A stretch of 64,000 bases of DNA from Mustela lutreola (taxonomy: Eukaryota > Chordata > Mammalia > Carnivora > Mustelidae), in the NCBI RefSeq assembly GCF_030435805.1, contig NC_081298.1, forward strand, positions 26,896,501-26,960,500, given 5' to 3'. Of this stretch, positions 12,556 through 23,924 are shown in pieces. Position 1 is the first letter of the stretch, and every line of letters begins with the position of its first letter. The position numbers were made by a program, and so were the translations under genes. The notes below the pieces were generated by a model. It did not search any database. It saw only the letters and a list, made by a program, of their open reading frames with translations, and was not told the origin of the DNA.

Positions 12556-12740
12556 ATATAAAGAGAGAGGTGGCCTACAGTTTTCTGTTCCTTTAGTGTC
12601 CTTATCTGGTTTTGGTATCAGGGTAATACTAGCCTCATAGAATGAGTTTGAAAGAGTTCCTTCTTCTGTTTTTTGGAATAGTTTGAGAAGGATAGATATT
12701 AATTCTTCATTGAACATTTGGTAGAATCATTTCAGCCATT
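12556..12740 (-). mobile_element. Inverted L1 ORF2 fragment
   Basis: Reverse of the L1 reverse-transcriptase region (ttggtatcagggtaatacta; ccatttggtcctgaa), lying within + strand L1 3' sequence. Confidence 0.75.
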
Positions 12741-12786
12741 TGGTCCTGAAATTTTATAATATGTATCTATCTAAAAAACAAATACA

Positions 12787-12987
12787 GGGCGCCTGGGTGG
12801 CTCAGTGGATTAAGCCGCTGCCTTCGGCTCAGGTCATGATCTCAGGGTCCTGGGATCGAGTCCCGCATCGGGCTCTCTGCTCGGCAGGGAGCCTGCTTCC
12901 CTCTCTCTCTGCCTGCCTCTCTGCCTACTTGTGATCTCTGTCTGTCAAGTGAATAAATAAAATCTTTAAAAAAAAAAAAAACAAAAT
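12787..12987 (+). mobile_element. CAN-SINE
   Basis: Complete copy; TSD aaaaaacaaataca at 12773 and 12988. Confidence 0.96.
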
Positions 12988-13601
12988 AAAAAACAAATAC
13001 AAACACTAATTTGAAAAGATATATGCATCTCCATGTTCATTGCAGCATTATTCACAACAGCCAAGATATGGAAACAACCCAAGTGTCCAATGATGAGTAA
13101 ATGGATAAAGAAATTGTAAATGGATAAAGAATTGTGCATATACACACACAGACACACACACACACACACATATACACAGTGGAATATTATTCAGCCATAA
13201 AAAGGAATGAAACATTGCCATTCATGACAACACGAATGGACCTTGAGGGCATTATGCTAAATGAGGTAAGTCAGACAGAGAAAGACAAATACCATATGAT
13301 CTCTCTTCCATGTGGAATCTTAAAAAAAAAAAAAAAAACCTCACAGATACAGAGAACAGATTGGTGGATGCCAGAGTAAAGGTGGAGAGGTGGAAGAAAT
13401 GGGTGAGGATGGTCAAAGATAAAAAGAAAAAGAAAAAAATACAGCATATCACTGACCACCATCACCACCAACAAAAAAGACCAGAGGTTTAAAAGATGAA
13501 AAGATAGGGCCATGCCAAAATCTATAAAAATATGGGGCTCCCATTCCAGTCTGGGGGTCTCATGGAATACAGGTCAAAGAAAGCTCCCCAATGAATATGT
13601 A

Positions 13602-13610
<9 letters not shown>

Positions 13611-13636
<26 letters not shown>

Positions 13637-13662
13637 ATAGGCCTCAAATATATATATATATA
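13611..13662. repeat. (AT)n-rich simple repeat
   Basis: Two runs of TA dinucleotides separated by aggcctcaaa, which recurs just after the second run at 13662, a small local duplication. Confidence 0.85.
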
Positions 13663-14147
13663 GGCCTCAAAGGATGCATTAGATTGTTTTTCCATAATGA
13701 AAACAGCTTTATTCCATATGAAGGGATAAAGAAGATGTGTTTATATGTATACATACAATGGAATATTATTCAGTCATGAGAAGAAGGAAATCCTGCTATT
13801 TCTGACGATGTAAATGGACCTTGAAAGCATTACACTAAGTGAGAAAATTCCAATAGAGGGATAAAACTACTGCATGGTATCACTAAAAAAAGCCAAAGCC
13901 AAACTTGTAGAAACAGAGAGTAGAATGGTGATTACCTGGGACTGTGTGTGAGAGAAATGGATTGATAAATAAATCCTGGCGATCTACAACACAGCATATT
14001 AAGTATAGAAGAGAATACTGTATTATATACTTCAAAATTGCTGAGATTAAATCTTAATAAATGAATCTGGGTAAAGGATATGGGGTATTTTACAGTATTT
14101 TTTTTCTATAAGTTTGAAATTGGTTTTTTTGTTTGTTTGTTTTGGTT

Positions 14148-14327
14148 TTTTTAAAGATTTTATTTATTTGAGAGAGAGAGAGCGTGAGCATGAAAGGGGC
14201 AAGGGGCAGAGGGAGAAGCTGGCTCCCTGATGAGCAGAGGGCCTGATGTGGGACTTGATCCTGGGACTACCAGGATCATGACCTGAGCCGAAGGCAGTTG
14301 CCCAACCAACTGAGCCACCAGGTGCCC
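14148..14327 (-). mobile_element. CAN-SINE
   Basis: Reverse copy ending ccaccaggtgccc; TSD approximately aaattg plus T-rich bases. Confidence 0.9.
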
Positions 14328-14343
14328 TAAATTGTTTTATTAT

Positions 14344-14542
14344 AGGGGCATCTGGGTGGCTCAAATGGTTAAGCATCTGCCTTCGGCTCAGTCATGATCC
14401 CAGAGTCCTGGAATTGAATCCCTCTTTGGGTTCCCTGCTTCATGAAGAGTCTGTTTCTCCCTCCTTCTATCCCTTCCCCGACCACATGCACGAGTGCAAG
14501 CACACTCTCTCTCAAATAAAACAATAAATAATTTTTAAAAAG
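14344..14542 (+). mobile_element. CAN-SINE
   Basis: Head ggggcatctgggtggctcaa; TSD aaattgttttat at 14329 and 14543. It inserted right beside the previous SINE. Confidence 0.93.
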
Positions 14543-14869
14543 AAATTGTTTTATAAAAAATTAAAAATGTAAAAAAAGAGCCCAAAAATGGCAATTATAG
14601 GACAAGACAGAGGTGTTTGCTAACAGTACAGCAGTAATCATATTACAGTACATAAATGTACAATTTAAACTTATACAGTGTCACTGTACACCTTAAACTG
14701 ATACAATATCAACTGCACGTCAATAAAAAATAATAATTTTTAAATGTACTAAATGTTTCTCTTTCTAAAGGCCTTAAAAGATGTGTAGAAGTCTATACAA
14801 CCAACTTTTAATCTCAGTGTCTTCTGAAGAGGGGGATGAGAAAGGTTTCAGGGATAAAATAACAGATCA

Positions 14870-15010
14870 CTGGTCTGTGAATCAGTGAGGACTCAAATTC
14901 TCGACCTTGCTGGATGATCCCTGGATAATTCCCTTTTCTTTCTTTAGCTTCACTCTTCCTATCTGTAACATATAAATGTTAGACTTAGATGTCCACCAAA
15001 GTCCTTGTAT
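14870..15010 (+). repeat. MIR-like ancient SINE
   Basis: ggataattccc...agcttcactcttcctatctgtaac resembles MIR core. Diverged. Confidence 0.4.
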
Positions 15011-15664
15011 TCTAAGCCAGGAGTTCAATTTATCCCCAGGGATGAAAATTTCCCTTTGTCCTTTTAAGAAAGACCTACTCTATAATTTGGGGGTACATGA
15101 GATAATTGGGAGGGGAGGTTGTGTCCACACCCACATACAATGGTAACTGGAACAGATTCCTAGATGTTTCATCTGCTGCTATTTCCTCCACTAACCACCC
15201 CAAACCCTCCACACCCATCCCCCACTCCCCAGCTCCACTTTCTGTCTCAGCTTCATTCTCCATTGTCTCCTACCTGTTCCTATGGGACTCTCTTCCCTGG
15301 CCTCCCTGTCACCCATCGTGTACTCCAACAGCCAGAGTGATTCTTTTTTTTATAGTTTTATATATATAATCCACTTTGTTTCTAAAGTGGCAAAGTTCTA
15401 TATGATTTTATACAGAAACTAAACTGATCTAGAAGTTAATAACTAGAAAAGTGAAGGCCACAAACATTGCCCATAGCACTTAAGAAAATAAGATCTACAG
15501 TAAAAATGAGACTGGGACTCACCCTACAAAAAACACCGGTAAAACATCTTGTCACTCCTCCAGAGGGTGCTCTAGGACATTCAATGTGCTCCCTGATGTG
15601 ATAATAGATTATGGTAAAGCATTATGTTCCTGAAGAATGCATTATGCCAATCTTTTCTTTTTCA

Positions 15665-15760
15665 TTAATCTTTTTAAAAATTATATTATGTTAGTCACCA
15701 TACAGCACATCATTAGTTTTTGATATAGTGTTCCACGGTTCATTGCTTATAACATCCAGT
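15665..15760 (-). mobile_element. L1 3'-tail fragment
   Basis: Reverse match to the L1 tail also seen at 51212-51247 and 56891-56940 (tgttagtcaccatacagcac, atcattagtttttgatatag). Confidence 0.7.
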
Positions 15761-16124
15761 GCTCCATGCTATCCCTGCCCTCCTTAATAACCACCTGGTG
15801 ATGGGCATTACATCATTCTATTACCAAGTACAAGAGTCCCTGATGATCTATCCTAACAAGCCGTATTATGCTGTGCAGCAGCACAGGGACTGGGTTCCCA
15901 TTAGCTACACTGCAGAAAGGCACTGCCACAATTCACACACATCAGTAAGCCTCTTTCTACCTAGATCCACATCTCCCACTGTAAGGAGACCTTAACCCCG
16001 ATCATTTAACAACTTCATACACCTTCTTTATGTTTCTCATAAATAGATCAATGAGGTCCAGCCTGTTGGTGCCAAAGTATGGAAATACAAGGAAGTCATA
16101 GGAATGACTTAAAAGTCTTCTTTT

Positions 16125-16311
16125 ATTTTTTTTTAAGATTTTATTTATTTATTTGACAGAGACACAGCAAGAGAGGGAATACAAGCAGGGGGAGTGCGAG
16201 AGGGAGAGGCAGGCTTCCTGCTGAGCAGGGAGCCCAACACAGGGCTGGAAGCTGGGATCATGACCCGAGCCAAAGGCAGAGGCTCAACCCACTGAGCTAC
16301 GCAGGCGCCCT
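16125..16311 (-). mobile_element. CAN-SINE
   Basis: Older subtype with gggggagtgcgagagggaga; TSD aaaagtcttctt at 16111 and 16314. Confidence 0.93.
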
Positions 16312-16379
16312 TTAAAAGTCTTCTTAAAGTCTTAATTCTTAAAAGCCTATTCCTGAAAGTGACACCAATCATTTCTCCT

Positions 16380-17575
16380 CACATTCCATTGGTAAGAACA
16401 AATCACATGACCACACTTAGATGCAGGGGGCATGGGACTTTGGCAACATTTCCCAAGTGACAATTATATACTATGGAAGGGGAGGATGCATTTCAGGGGA
16501 AAGCTGGTCAGAGTCGCCACAGGTATGGCAGAGGGCTAAAAGATACAGAGAGCTACAGAAGAGTTGAGAGATGAGGAGCAGCTAAAAGAAAGTGTCACAC
16601 ATCTATTAGAGAAGGGCATAGCCATCAGATGATGTATAAGAGTCAACACTCTTCTTGTTTCACGAATAATAATCACCAAAAAGAAAGCACAACTCTTGTT
16701 ATATATCCAAGCATTCAACAAGAAAAAGCATTTTTGTACCAAAGTAATTCAAAAGTCTAAATGCATTTTTCTTCAAGAGTCTAAATTTAAAAAGTAATTA
16801 TGTGGCTAAGTAATCAAGACTCCATCCAGTCTGGGATTCCACAAAATGCCAAAGTATTGTACTAAAATGGTATGTTTTCTTTATATTTGCTATTACAATG
16901 CAAAAAACCATTGTTCCTTGTCCCAAAACAAAACAAAAAAAGAACTTGAAAAGCATTCAACTTGCTTTTGCTGCTATTATGTAGTTTTAGAAATCTATCT
17001 TGTTTCTGACACGTACACCATTTTCTCCTCTGGGGATTTAGAAGAGCACATACTTTGCATCCACTCCACAATTACCTGTGCATATTTTCAGTAGCATGCA
17101 AGCTTCACAGGGAGCTTAGGGGAACTCTCTCCTAAAGCTTTGCTCTCTGGACCATGGCAGAAGTATAGGTATGCAAGTGGTTGCAGATCATGCTGTGCCC
17201 TGAGGTGAAGACCCATTAGTACGACTAGGAAAGATAAGTCACAGGTACAAAGAGTTTGGGATCTATCTGCCCAGACAGAGGAGTTATCAGAGGCTCCCTG
17301 AAGATTCCATTGTACTTCCCACTTGGGACTACCTCGATCCCTGAAATCCCTACTCATGTGACCTAGATGAAGGAACTGACCTTGCTAAGCTCTTGTTCTT
17401 AAGGTCTTTTATCTTCTAGTCTCTTCAAGTTCCTTAACCTGTCTGTCCTGCTCAATTCTTTATTCCTCATCTTATTTCATGGGAGAATAACTCTGTTAGG
17501 CCTCTAACAATAACAACAGGAGAGAAGAAAGGAATAAAAGGCAGCTGCATGGCATCAAGCAGTAGTGAGCAAATA
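16380..17575. other. Unique sequence, nothing recognised
   Basis: No repeat or exon recognised. Short ORFs on both strands overlap each other and lack splice or homology support. Confidence 0.5.
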
Positions 17576-17579
17576 TTCT

Positions 17580-17775
17580 GTGGACACCAACCATGTGCAG
17601 ACTGCTACTTAAGTTATCACACTTAAAACTTGTAACACTTTGAGTTTGATGTCATTGCCAGCAATTTTTAATTGAGGAAAGTGAGGCTCAGAGGTTTGGT
17701 ATGACTTTTCCAGGGTCTCATTAATGCATCAGCAGTGCAAGCTGAATGAAATCCATTCTGCCTAACTCTACCTTC
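17580..17775 (+). repeat. MIR-like ancient SINE
   Basis: gaggaaagtgaggctcagag followed by gacttttccagggtctca is typical MIR core. Confidence 0.7.
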
Positions 17776-18029
17776 TGTAATCACACCCAGAAACATCTTT
17801 AGCTCCCTGATTTTGTTATTATAGAAAACTTCTTGAATTCATCAAGATGTGTACTCCCTTGACCCAAATAAATTCCATGCATTGATCAGACTTTTCCTTC
17901 TTCACTTTTCTTTATCAGTGTCCATTCCATGATTCATCACTTCAATTGCTTTCTTGCCAACATCTTAAGAATCCAAACACTATTATTTTCTGCACCTATC
18001 TGTAAGGAAAAAATTCAACCCCAGATCCT

Positions 18030-18235
18030 TTTTTTTTTTTTTTAAGATTTTTTATTTATTCTTTTGAGAAAAACAGAACAAGTAAGAGCACAGCATGGGG
18101 GGAGGGGAATAGGGAGAGGGAGAAGCAATCTCGCACTAAGCAGGGAGCCCAGCATGGGGCTCCATCCTACAACCCTGGGATCATGACCCAAGCAGAAAGC
18201 AGACACTTAACCAACTGAGCCACTCAGGCACCCCA
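18030..18235 (-). mobile_element. CAN-SINE, older subtype
   Basis: Reverse copy ending cactcaggcacccc; TSD cccagatcctttt / ccctagatcatttt. Confidence 0.9.
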
Positions 18236-18869
18236 ACCCTAGATCATTTTAAGTATTTGCTTTCTTCACCACCAAACAAACACAAATCCCAACCCTGATA
18301 AGAATGTTAGAGAAAATCACAAAGCTGTACAGATTAACAATATCTGAATTTGTCACTTTCAATATTTACACAGCACTCAGCAGCAGCCATTTGACTGCCA
18401 TTCAAGAGAAGGCTTGATGAAAGTAAAAGTAATATCTGGTTTTGCTCATTATTTCAAACCATTTTGAATGTAAACTCCATGATGTTGGGAACTGCCTGTG
18501 GTACATACTGCCAGCCCCTAAGACATGATATATGCTTAATAAGTATCTAATGAAGACATTAAATGAAAAAGAGCCTTAAGTGGTCAACAATAGTCTAGGA
18601 TTTAAACAACCTTGCATTGGAAGTTACAATTAAGCAGAGACTTGAGAGAGAAGTAGGAGTTCGCTCAGGAGAGGAGATGGAAAGCATAGTATTAAAGGGA
18701 AATTGAAAGGCATTCCTAAGATCCCTCCTTCCTACTTTACACACAGTGTTCTAAATATTCTCTCTATTCAAAGCTCTTCTATTCTCTCCATCCCCGTTGT
18801 CACTCTTATGAACATACTCAGATTCAGTCTCTACCTTGCAACCAAATGCACTTCTGCTGTTGAAATAAG

Positions 18870-20691
18870 CAAGATGGTAGAATAGGAGGCTCCTGGATCA
18901 AGTCCTCCTCACAGAAATACAAATGAACAAATATCCACAAACAAGACGCCTTTTGAAAATCCCAGAACTTGGGAGTGTGGCTGAAGCATGTCCTTTGAAG
19001 CACAAAAAATAAGAAAATCTACTTTAGAAAGATAAGAGAAGTAAGTTCACTTTGACCATATCACCCCTCCCCAGGCCAACAGAATGCCACACCAAGAGTG
19101 ATCTTCTGGGCCTATGATTTCTCCAGTGGAGAAAAGAGGACCAGAAGCAGACATTCAGCCTCTCCAGCATTTCGGGGTCACTCCCTGGAAGCCTACTTCT
19201 ATCTTGTAGAATACTGGGACAATTGAAAGACTAGGTACTTGCTTGATCATGGTACACAGTCAGGGACCTTGCCCAATCACAAAGAACAGCTAGTGACTCC
19301 ACTGAACCAGAGAGCAAAGCCATCATTCCCAACCAACCACAGAGCACAACGTGCAGCCCTGCCCAATTGCAGGCCTCAGCCAGTAGCCCCAGCCAACTAT
19401 GAAGCACAGCTTGCAACTTCACTTAAAACATAAAGTAAAATTAACTTCACTTAACATAAAATCCAGCTAGAAGCATCATTTCACAAAGTACAAATTACAA
19501 CTACAGAACCCAGCCAGTGGGTGGGAGCCCAGCCAGCAGCATTATCAAAGCTCACAGCACAAGCAGAAGCTCCATCCAACCAAAGACCCTATAGCAAGCC
19601 CCACCTGCCAGTGAAAGTATGAGCTAACCCATCCAGAACCCAGGGCTGAACTGAGTCTTGAAGGTCTTTCCATCCAAACTGAACCTGTATAGACTAAAAG
19701 AGATGACAGCTTCCTCAGATGCTTAGACACCAATACAAGGATACAAGATTACAAAGAATCAGGGAAACATGACACCCCTAAGAAAACTAAGATTCCAATG
19801 ACTGATCCTTAAAAATAGAGATACGTGAACTGACTGACAAAGGACTCAGAATAATCCTTTTACAGAAGTTCAGTGAACTACAAGAAAACATAGACAACTA
19901 AACAAAACTAGGAAAACAATACTTAAAATAAGTTTTAAAAAATCACTTTAAAAAAATTCCTAGAGGCACCTGAGTTGTTCAGATGGTTAAGCGTCCAGCT
20001 CTTGATTTCAGCTCAGGCAATGATCTCTGGGTTGTGAGATCAAGTTCAGCATCAGACTCCCACACCGGATGTGGAACGTGCTTAAGATTCTCTCTCTCCC
20101 TCTCTCCCTTTGTCACTCCCCACTCCAAAACACCCTAGAGCTGAAGTATTTCATGACTGACCAAAGGCACGATCCATGACTAAGTAATTGATAAAGAAAA
20201 CTTCATTAAAATTAAAAACTTCTGCCCTGCAAAAGACAATGTCAGGAACATGAGAAAACAAGCCACAGATTGGGGAAAAATATTTCCAAAAGACACATCT
20301 GATAAAGAACTATTATCCAAAATATACAAAGAGTTATTAAAACTAAATAATAAAAAAATAAACGACTCAAGTAAAAAAATGGGCAAAGACTTTAGCAGAC
20401 ATTTCAACAAAGATACACAGATGACAAATAAGCATGTGAAAAGATGTTACACGTCGTCAGGGAAATTGAAGTTAAAACAACAGCGAGATATCATTACACA
20501 CCTATTAGAATGGCCAAAATCCGAACACGGACAACACCAAATACTAATGAGGATGTGGAATAAAAGGAAACCTCATTCATTGCTGGTGGGGATGCAAAAT
20601 GGCACAGCCAATTTGAAAGACAGCTTGGTGGTTTCTCACAAATTTAAACATACTCTTACTTATGATTCAGCAATTGTGCTTCCTCACAAAG
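18870..20691 (+). mobile_element. Old L1, 5' UTR joined to the ORF2 3' part
   Basis: Starts with L1 5' UTR phrases (gatggtagaataggaggctc), has tandem 30-40-bp degenerate units at 19250-19430 (cagccagtagccccagccaa), then ORF1-like sequence. After a SINE it jumps to ORF2 C-terminal sequence (20190-20690). It resumes at 22975 and runs to about 23640. Confidence 0.7.
19964..20130 (+). mobile_element. CAN-SINE, old and diverged
   Basis: aggcacctgagttgttcaga head, ctcttgatttcagctcaggc middle; no clear A tail. Confidence 0.85.
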
Positions 20692-20739
20692 GTAACCCCT
20701 ACTTCCCCAAAGTTCAGTTATACCACTTAACTTGTACAA

Positions 20740-20870
20740 AAGACTTCTGATTGAATCATCAAACTAAAAAGCTCCTACTCAAAAAAGGAAACAATCAATG
20801 GAGTGAAAAGGCAATCTATGGAATAGGAGTAAATATTTGCGAACCACGTAATTGGATAAGAACAGTATCC
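20740..20870 (+). mobile_element. L1 ORF2 scrap without poly(A)
   Basis: About 130 bases of L1 ORF2 inside the DNA transposon. It shares the unusual phrase agctcctactcaa with the L1 at 23930, where L1s usually read cttctgcacag. Confidence 0.65.
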
Positions 20871-20888
20871 ATTAATACTGTTTCTACT

Positions 20889-21081
20889 AGGGGCGCCTGG
20901 GTGGCTCAGTGGGTTAAGCCTCTGCCTGTGGCTCAGGTCATGGTCTCAGGGTCCTGGGATCAAGCCCCGCATCGGGCTCTCTGCTCAGCAGGGAGCCTAC
21001 TTCCTCCTCTCTCTGCCTGCCTCTCTGCCTACTTGCAATCTCTCTCTGTCAAATAAACAAATAAAATCTTAAAAAAAAAAA
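20889..21081 (+). mobile_element. CAN-SINE
   Basis: Complete young copy; TSD aatactgtttctact before and aatactgtttccact after. Confidence 0.96.
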
Positions 21082-21110
21082 AATACTGTTTCCACTAACC
21101 AAAAGAAATC

Positions 21111-22254
21111 TTTTTTTTTTTAATAATTTTTTATTTTTTATAAACATATATTTTTATCCCCAGGGGTACAGGTCTGTGAATCACCAGGTTTACACACTTC
21201 ACAGCACTCACCAAAGCACATACCCTCCCCAAGGTCCATAATCCCACCCCCTTCTCCCAAACCCCCTCCCCACAGCAACCCTCAGTTTGTTTTGTGAGAT
21301 TAAGAGTCACTTATGGCTTGTCTCCCTCCCAATCCCATCTTGTTTCATTTATTCTTCTCGTACCCACTTAAGCCCCCATGTTGCATCACCACTTCCTCAT
21401 ATCAGAGAGATCATATGATAGTTGTCTTTCTCTGCTTGACTTAATTCGCTAAGCATGATATGCTCTAGTTCCATCCATGTTGTCGCAAATGGCAAGATTT
21501 CATTTCTTTTGATGGCTGCATAGTATTCCATTGTGTATATATACCACATCTTCTTGATCCATTCATCTGTTGATGGACATCTAGGTTCTTTCCATAGTTT
21601 GGCTATTGTGGACATTTCTGCTATAAACATTCGGGTGCACGTGCCCCTTTGGATCACTACGTTTGTATCTTTAGGGTAAATACCCAGTAGTGCAATTGCT
21701 GGGTCATAGGGCAGTTCTATTTTCAACATTTTGAGGAACCTCCATGCTGTTTTCCAGAGTGGCTGCACCAGCTTGCATTCCCACCAACAGTGTAGGAGGG
21801 TTCCCCTTTCTCCGCATCCTCGCCAGCATCTGTCATTTCCTGACTTGTTGATTTTAGCCATTCTGACTGGTGTGAGGTGATATCGCATTGTGGTTTTGAT
21901 TTGTATTTCCCTGATGCCGAGTGATATGGAGCACTTTTTCATGTGTCTGTTGGCCATCTGGATGTCTTCTTTGCAGAAATGTCTGTTCATGTCCTCTGCC
22001 CATTTCTTGATTGGATTATTTGTTCTTTGGGTGTTGAGTTTGCTAAGTTCTTTATAGATTCTGGACACTAGTCCTTTATCTGATATGTCGTTTGCAAATA
22101 TCTTCTCCCATTCTGTCAGTTGTCTTTTGATTTTGTTAACTGTTTCCTTTGCTGTGCAAAAGCTTTTGATCTTGATGAAATCCCAATAGTTCATTTTTGC
22201 CCTTGCTTCCCTTGCCTTTGGCGTTGTTCCTAGGAAGATGTTGCTGCGGCTGAG
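21111..22254 (-). mobile_element. Young 5'-truncated L1, reverse orientation
   Basis: Starts with poly(T), then the reversed 3' UTR (gggtacaggtctgtgaatca) and an uninterrupted ORF2 C-terminus of 265 codons at 22194-21397. That includes the zinc-knuckle-like [31 protein letters not shown] and [10 protein letters not shown]. The TSD core is ccaaaagaaatctt at 21099 and 22340. Only the 5' truncation is evident, so this is a recent insertion. The 5' junction carries an unusual inverted copy of the flank. Confidence 0.92.
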
Positions 22255-22394
22255 TTCACTTTTTTGCCTTTTTTTGTAAAAGTAAGAATCCTCTTAAGAT
22301 TTCTTTTGGTGCTTTGGTGATATAGAAATCGACAAAGCACCAAAAGAAATCTTAAGAGGATTCTTACTTTTACAAAAAAAGGCAAAAAAGTGAA
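22255..22394. repeat. 62-bp perfect inverted repeat with 16-base loop
   Basis: Arms 22255-22316 and 22333-22394 are exact reverse complements; the loop is gtgatatagaaatcga. The right arm is genomic flank (TSD plus DNA transposon); the left arm is an extra reversed copy stuck to the 5' end of the L1. Confidence 0.95.
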
Positions 22395-22685
22395 AATAGC
22401 TTTCAGCATTTGTTTTGCAGCAAGCTGTTAGAGAGGCGGCATGCACCCTGAGCAACGATGGCAATGCTGCCAAGCCCCTTCTCCCACATCTACAGTCAGC
22501 CTCTCAGCATCTCAGCATCAAGCTGCCAGAGCTTTAAACTGGATCCATGAGCATCTGTGCTTTACCTCGATTTCTTCTGTGCATTCATTGACAAGACGTG
22601 TCTAAAGATCTCAGAAACGCCTAAGAAAAGTTACTTCTAAGGTCTGGGAACACCCTCAAATTTTTCCATATAAATTAATGATAAT

Positions 22686-22881
22686 TGGGGCGCCTGGGTG
22701 GCTCAGGGGCTTAAAGCCTCTGCCTTCCGGCTCGGGTCATGATCTCAAAGTCCTGGGATCAAGCCCCGCATTGAGCTCTCTGCTCAGCAGGGAGCCTACT
22801 TCCTCCTCTCTCTCTGCCTGCCTCTCTGCCTACTTGTGATCTCTGTCTGTGTCAAATAAATAAACAAAATCCTTTAAAAAA
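22686..22881 (+). mobile_element. CAN-SINE
   Basis: Complete copy; TSD aaattaatgataa on both sides. Confidence 0.95.
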
Positions 22882-22974
22882 AATTAATGATAACTATCTC
22901 TTCACTTTACACCGTTTCATCTCACAAAAGGCTTCATAGAAATGCTCCAGTTTTGGAGACTAGGGGAAAACTGT

Positions 22975-23640
22975 GTTTACCTAAAGGAGTTGAAAACTTA
23001 TGCCCACACAAAAACCTGCATGTGAAAGTTTAAAGCAGCTTTATTCATAATTGCCAAAATGTGGAAACAACCAAGATATACTTTAGAAGGTAAAGGGATA
23101 ACAACTGTGATATATCCTGACAATGGAATATTATTCTGTGCCAAAAAGAAATGAGCTATTAAGCCATGAGCAGATACAGAGGAAACTTACATGCATATGA
23201 CTCAATGAAAGAAGCCAATTTCAGAAAGACACAAACTGCAAGATTACAACTGTATGACATTTGCTAAAAGGAAAAAACTATGGAAACAAAAAGATTAGTG
23301 CTGTAGGGATTGGGATGGGGGGACGGATGAGTAGGTGGAGCATAGTTAAGTATTTAAGACAGTAAAATTATTCTATGATACTAGAATGATGAATCCATGT
23401 CAATACATTTGCCTAAACTCATAGAAAATATAACACCAAGAATAAACCGTAATGTAAACTATGGACTTTTGGTGATTATTATATACTAACTGTAGCAAGT
23501 AAAGCACTCTGTCAGAGTTTGTTGATAATGGTGGAGACCATGCACATGCAGGGGCAGGGAGTATATGACAGATCTCTGGATCTCCCCACCCCCAATAATT
23601 TTGCAATGAACCTAACATTTAATCTAAAAAAATAAAGTCT
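22975..23640 (+). mobile_element. Old L1 3' end (continuation of 18870-20691)
   Basis: gttgaaaacttatgcccaca, then caatggaatattattctgtg, ending in an AAATAAAG tail near 23636. Confidence 0.75.
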
Positions 23641-23642
23641 TA

Positions 23643-23885
23643 GGGTCCCTGGATGTTTCAATTGGTTAAATACCCAGCTCTTGATTTCGGCTCAGGTCAT
23701 GATCTACAGGTCAGGAGATCAAGCCCCACATCAGGCCCCATACTCAGCATGAGTCTGCTTGAGATTCTTTCTTCCTCTCTCACTGCCCCTTCTGCTCATC
23801 CTCTCTCTTTCTCAATCTCTCTCTCTAATGAATAAATGAATGAATGAATGAATGAATGAATTTATAAATCTTTAAAAAAAAAAAA
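23643..23885 (+). mobile_element. CAN-SINE with expanded (GAAT)n tail
   Basis: Older subtype (gggtccctggatgtttcaat); the tail has expanded into about eight GAAT/TGAA units at 23826-23861. Confidence 0.9.
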
Positions 23886-23924
23886 AAGAAGGGGAAGAGT
23901 GGAGAGGAGCAAACAATTGCCAAA

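Larger units (their letters stand above)
11725..13500 (+). mobile_element. Old L1 3' half with two SINEs and an inverted L1 piece
   Basis: ORF2 C-terminal sequence (ctgcacagcaaaagtaacaa near 11840; aaaactaccatatgattcag near 12490) and later caatgatgagtaaatggata. CAN-SINEs sit at 12066 and 12787, and reverse L1 sequence at about 12556-12740. Confidence 0.8.
13735..14735 (+). mobile_element. Old L1 3' end with two SINEs
   Basis: Reads acaatggaatattattcagt near 13756 and the tail phrase acgtcaataaaaaataataa near 14717. CAN-SINEs lie at 14148-14327 (-) and 14344-14542 (+). Confidence 0.7.
20692..22974 (+). mobile_element. Probable nonautonomous DNA transposon, copy 2, interrupted several times
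   Basis: Pieces homologous to 1791-2290 lie at about 20692-20735, 20871-20888, 21083-21110, 22333-22685 and 22882-22974. Between them sit an L1 scrap, a SINE, a reverse L1 and a second SINE. The outer flanks rejoin an old L1 (ggta before, ttta after), showing the order of insertion. Confidence 0.6.
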
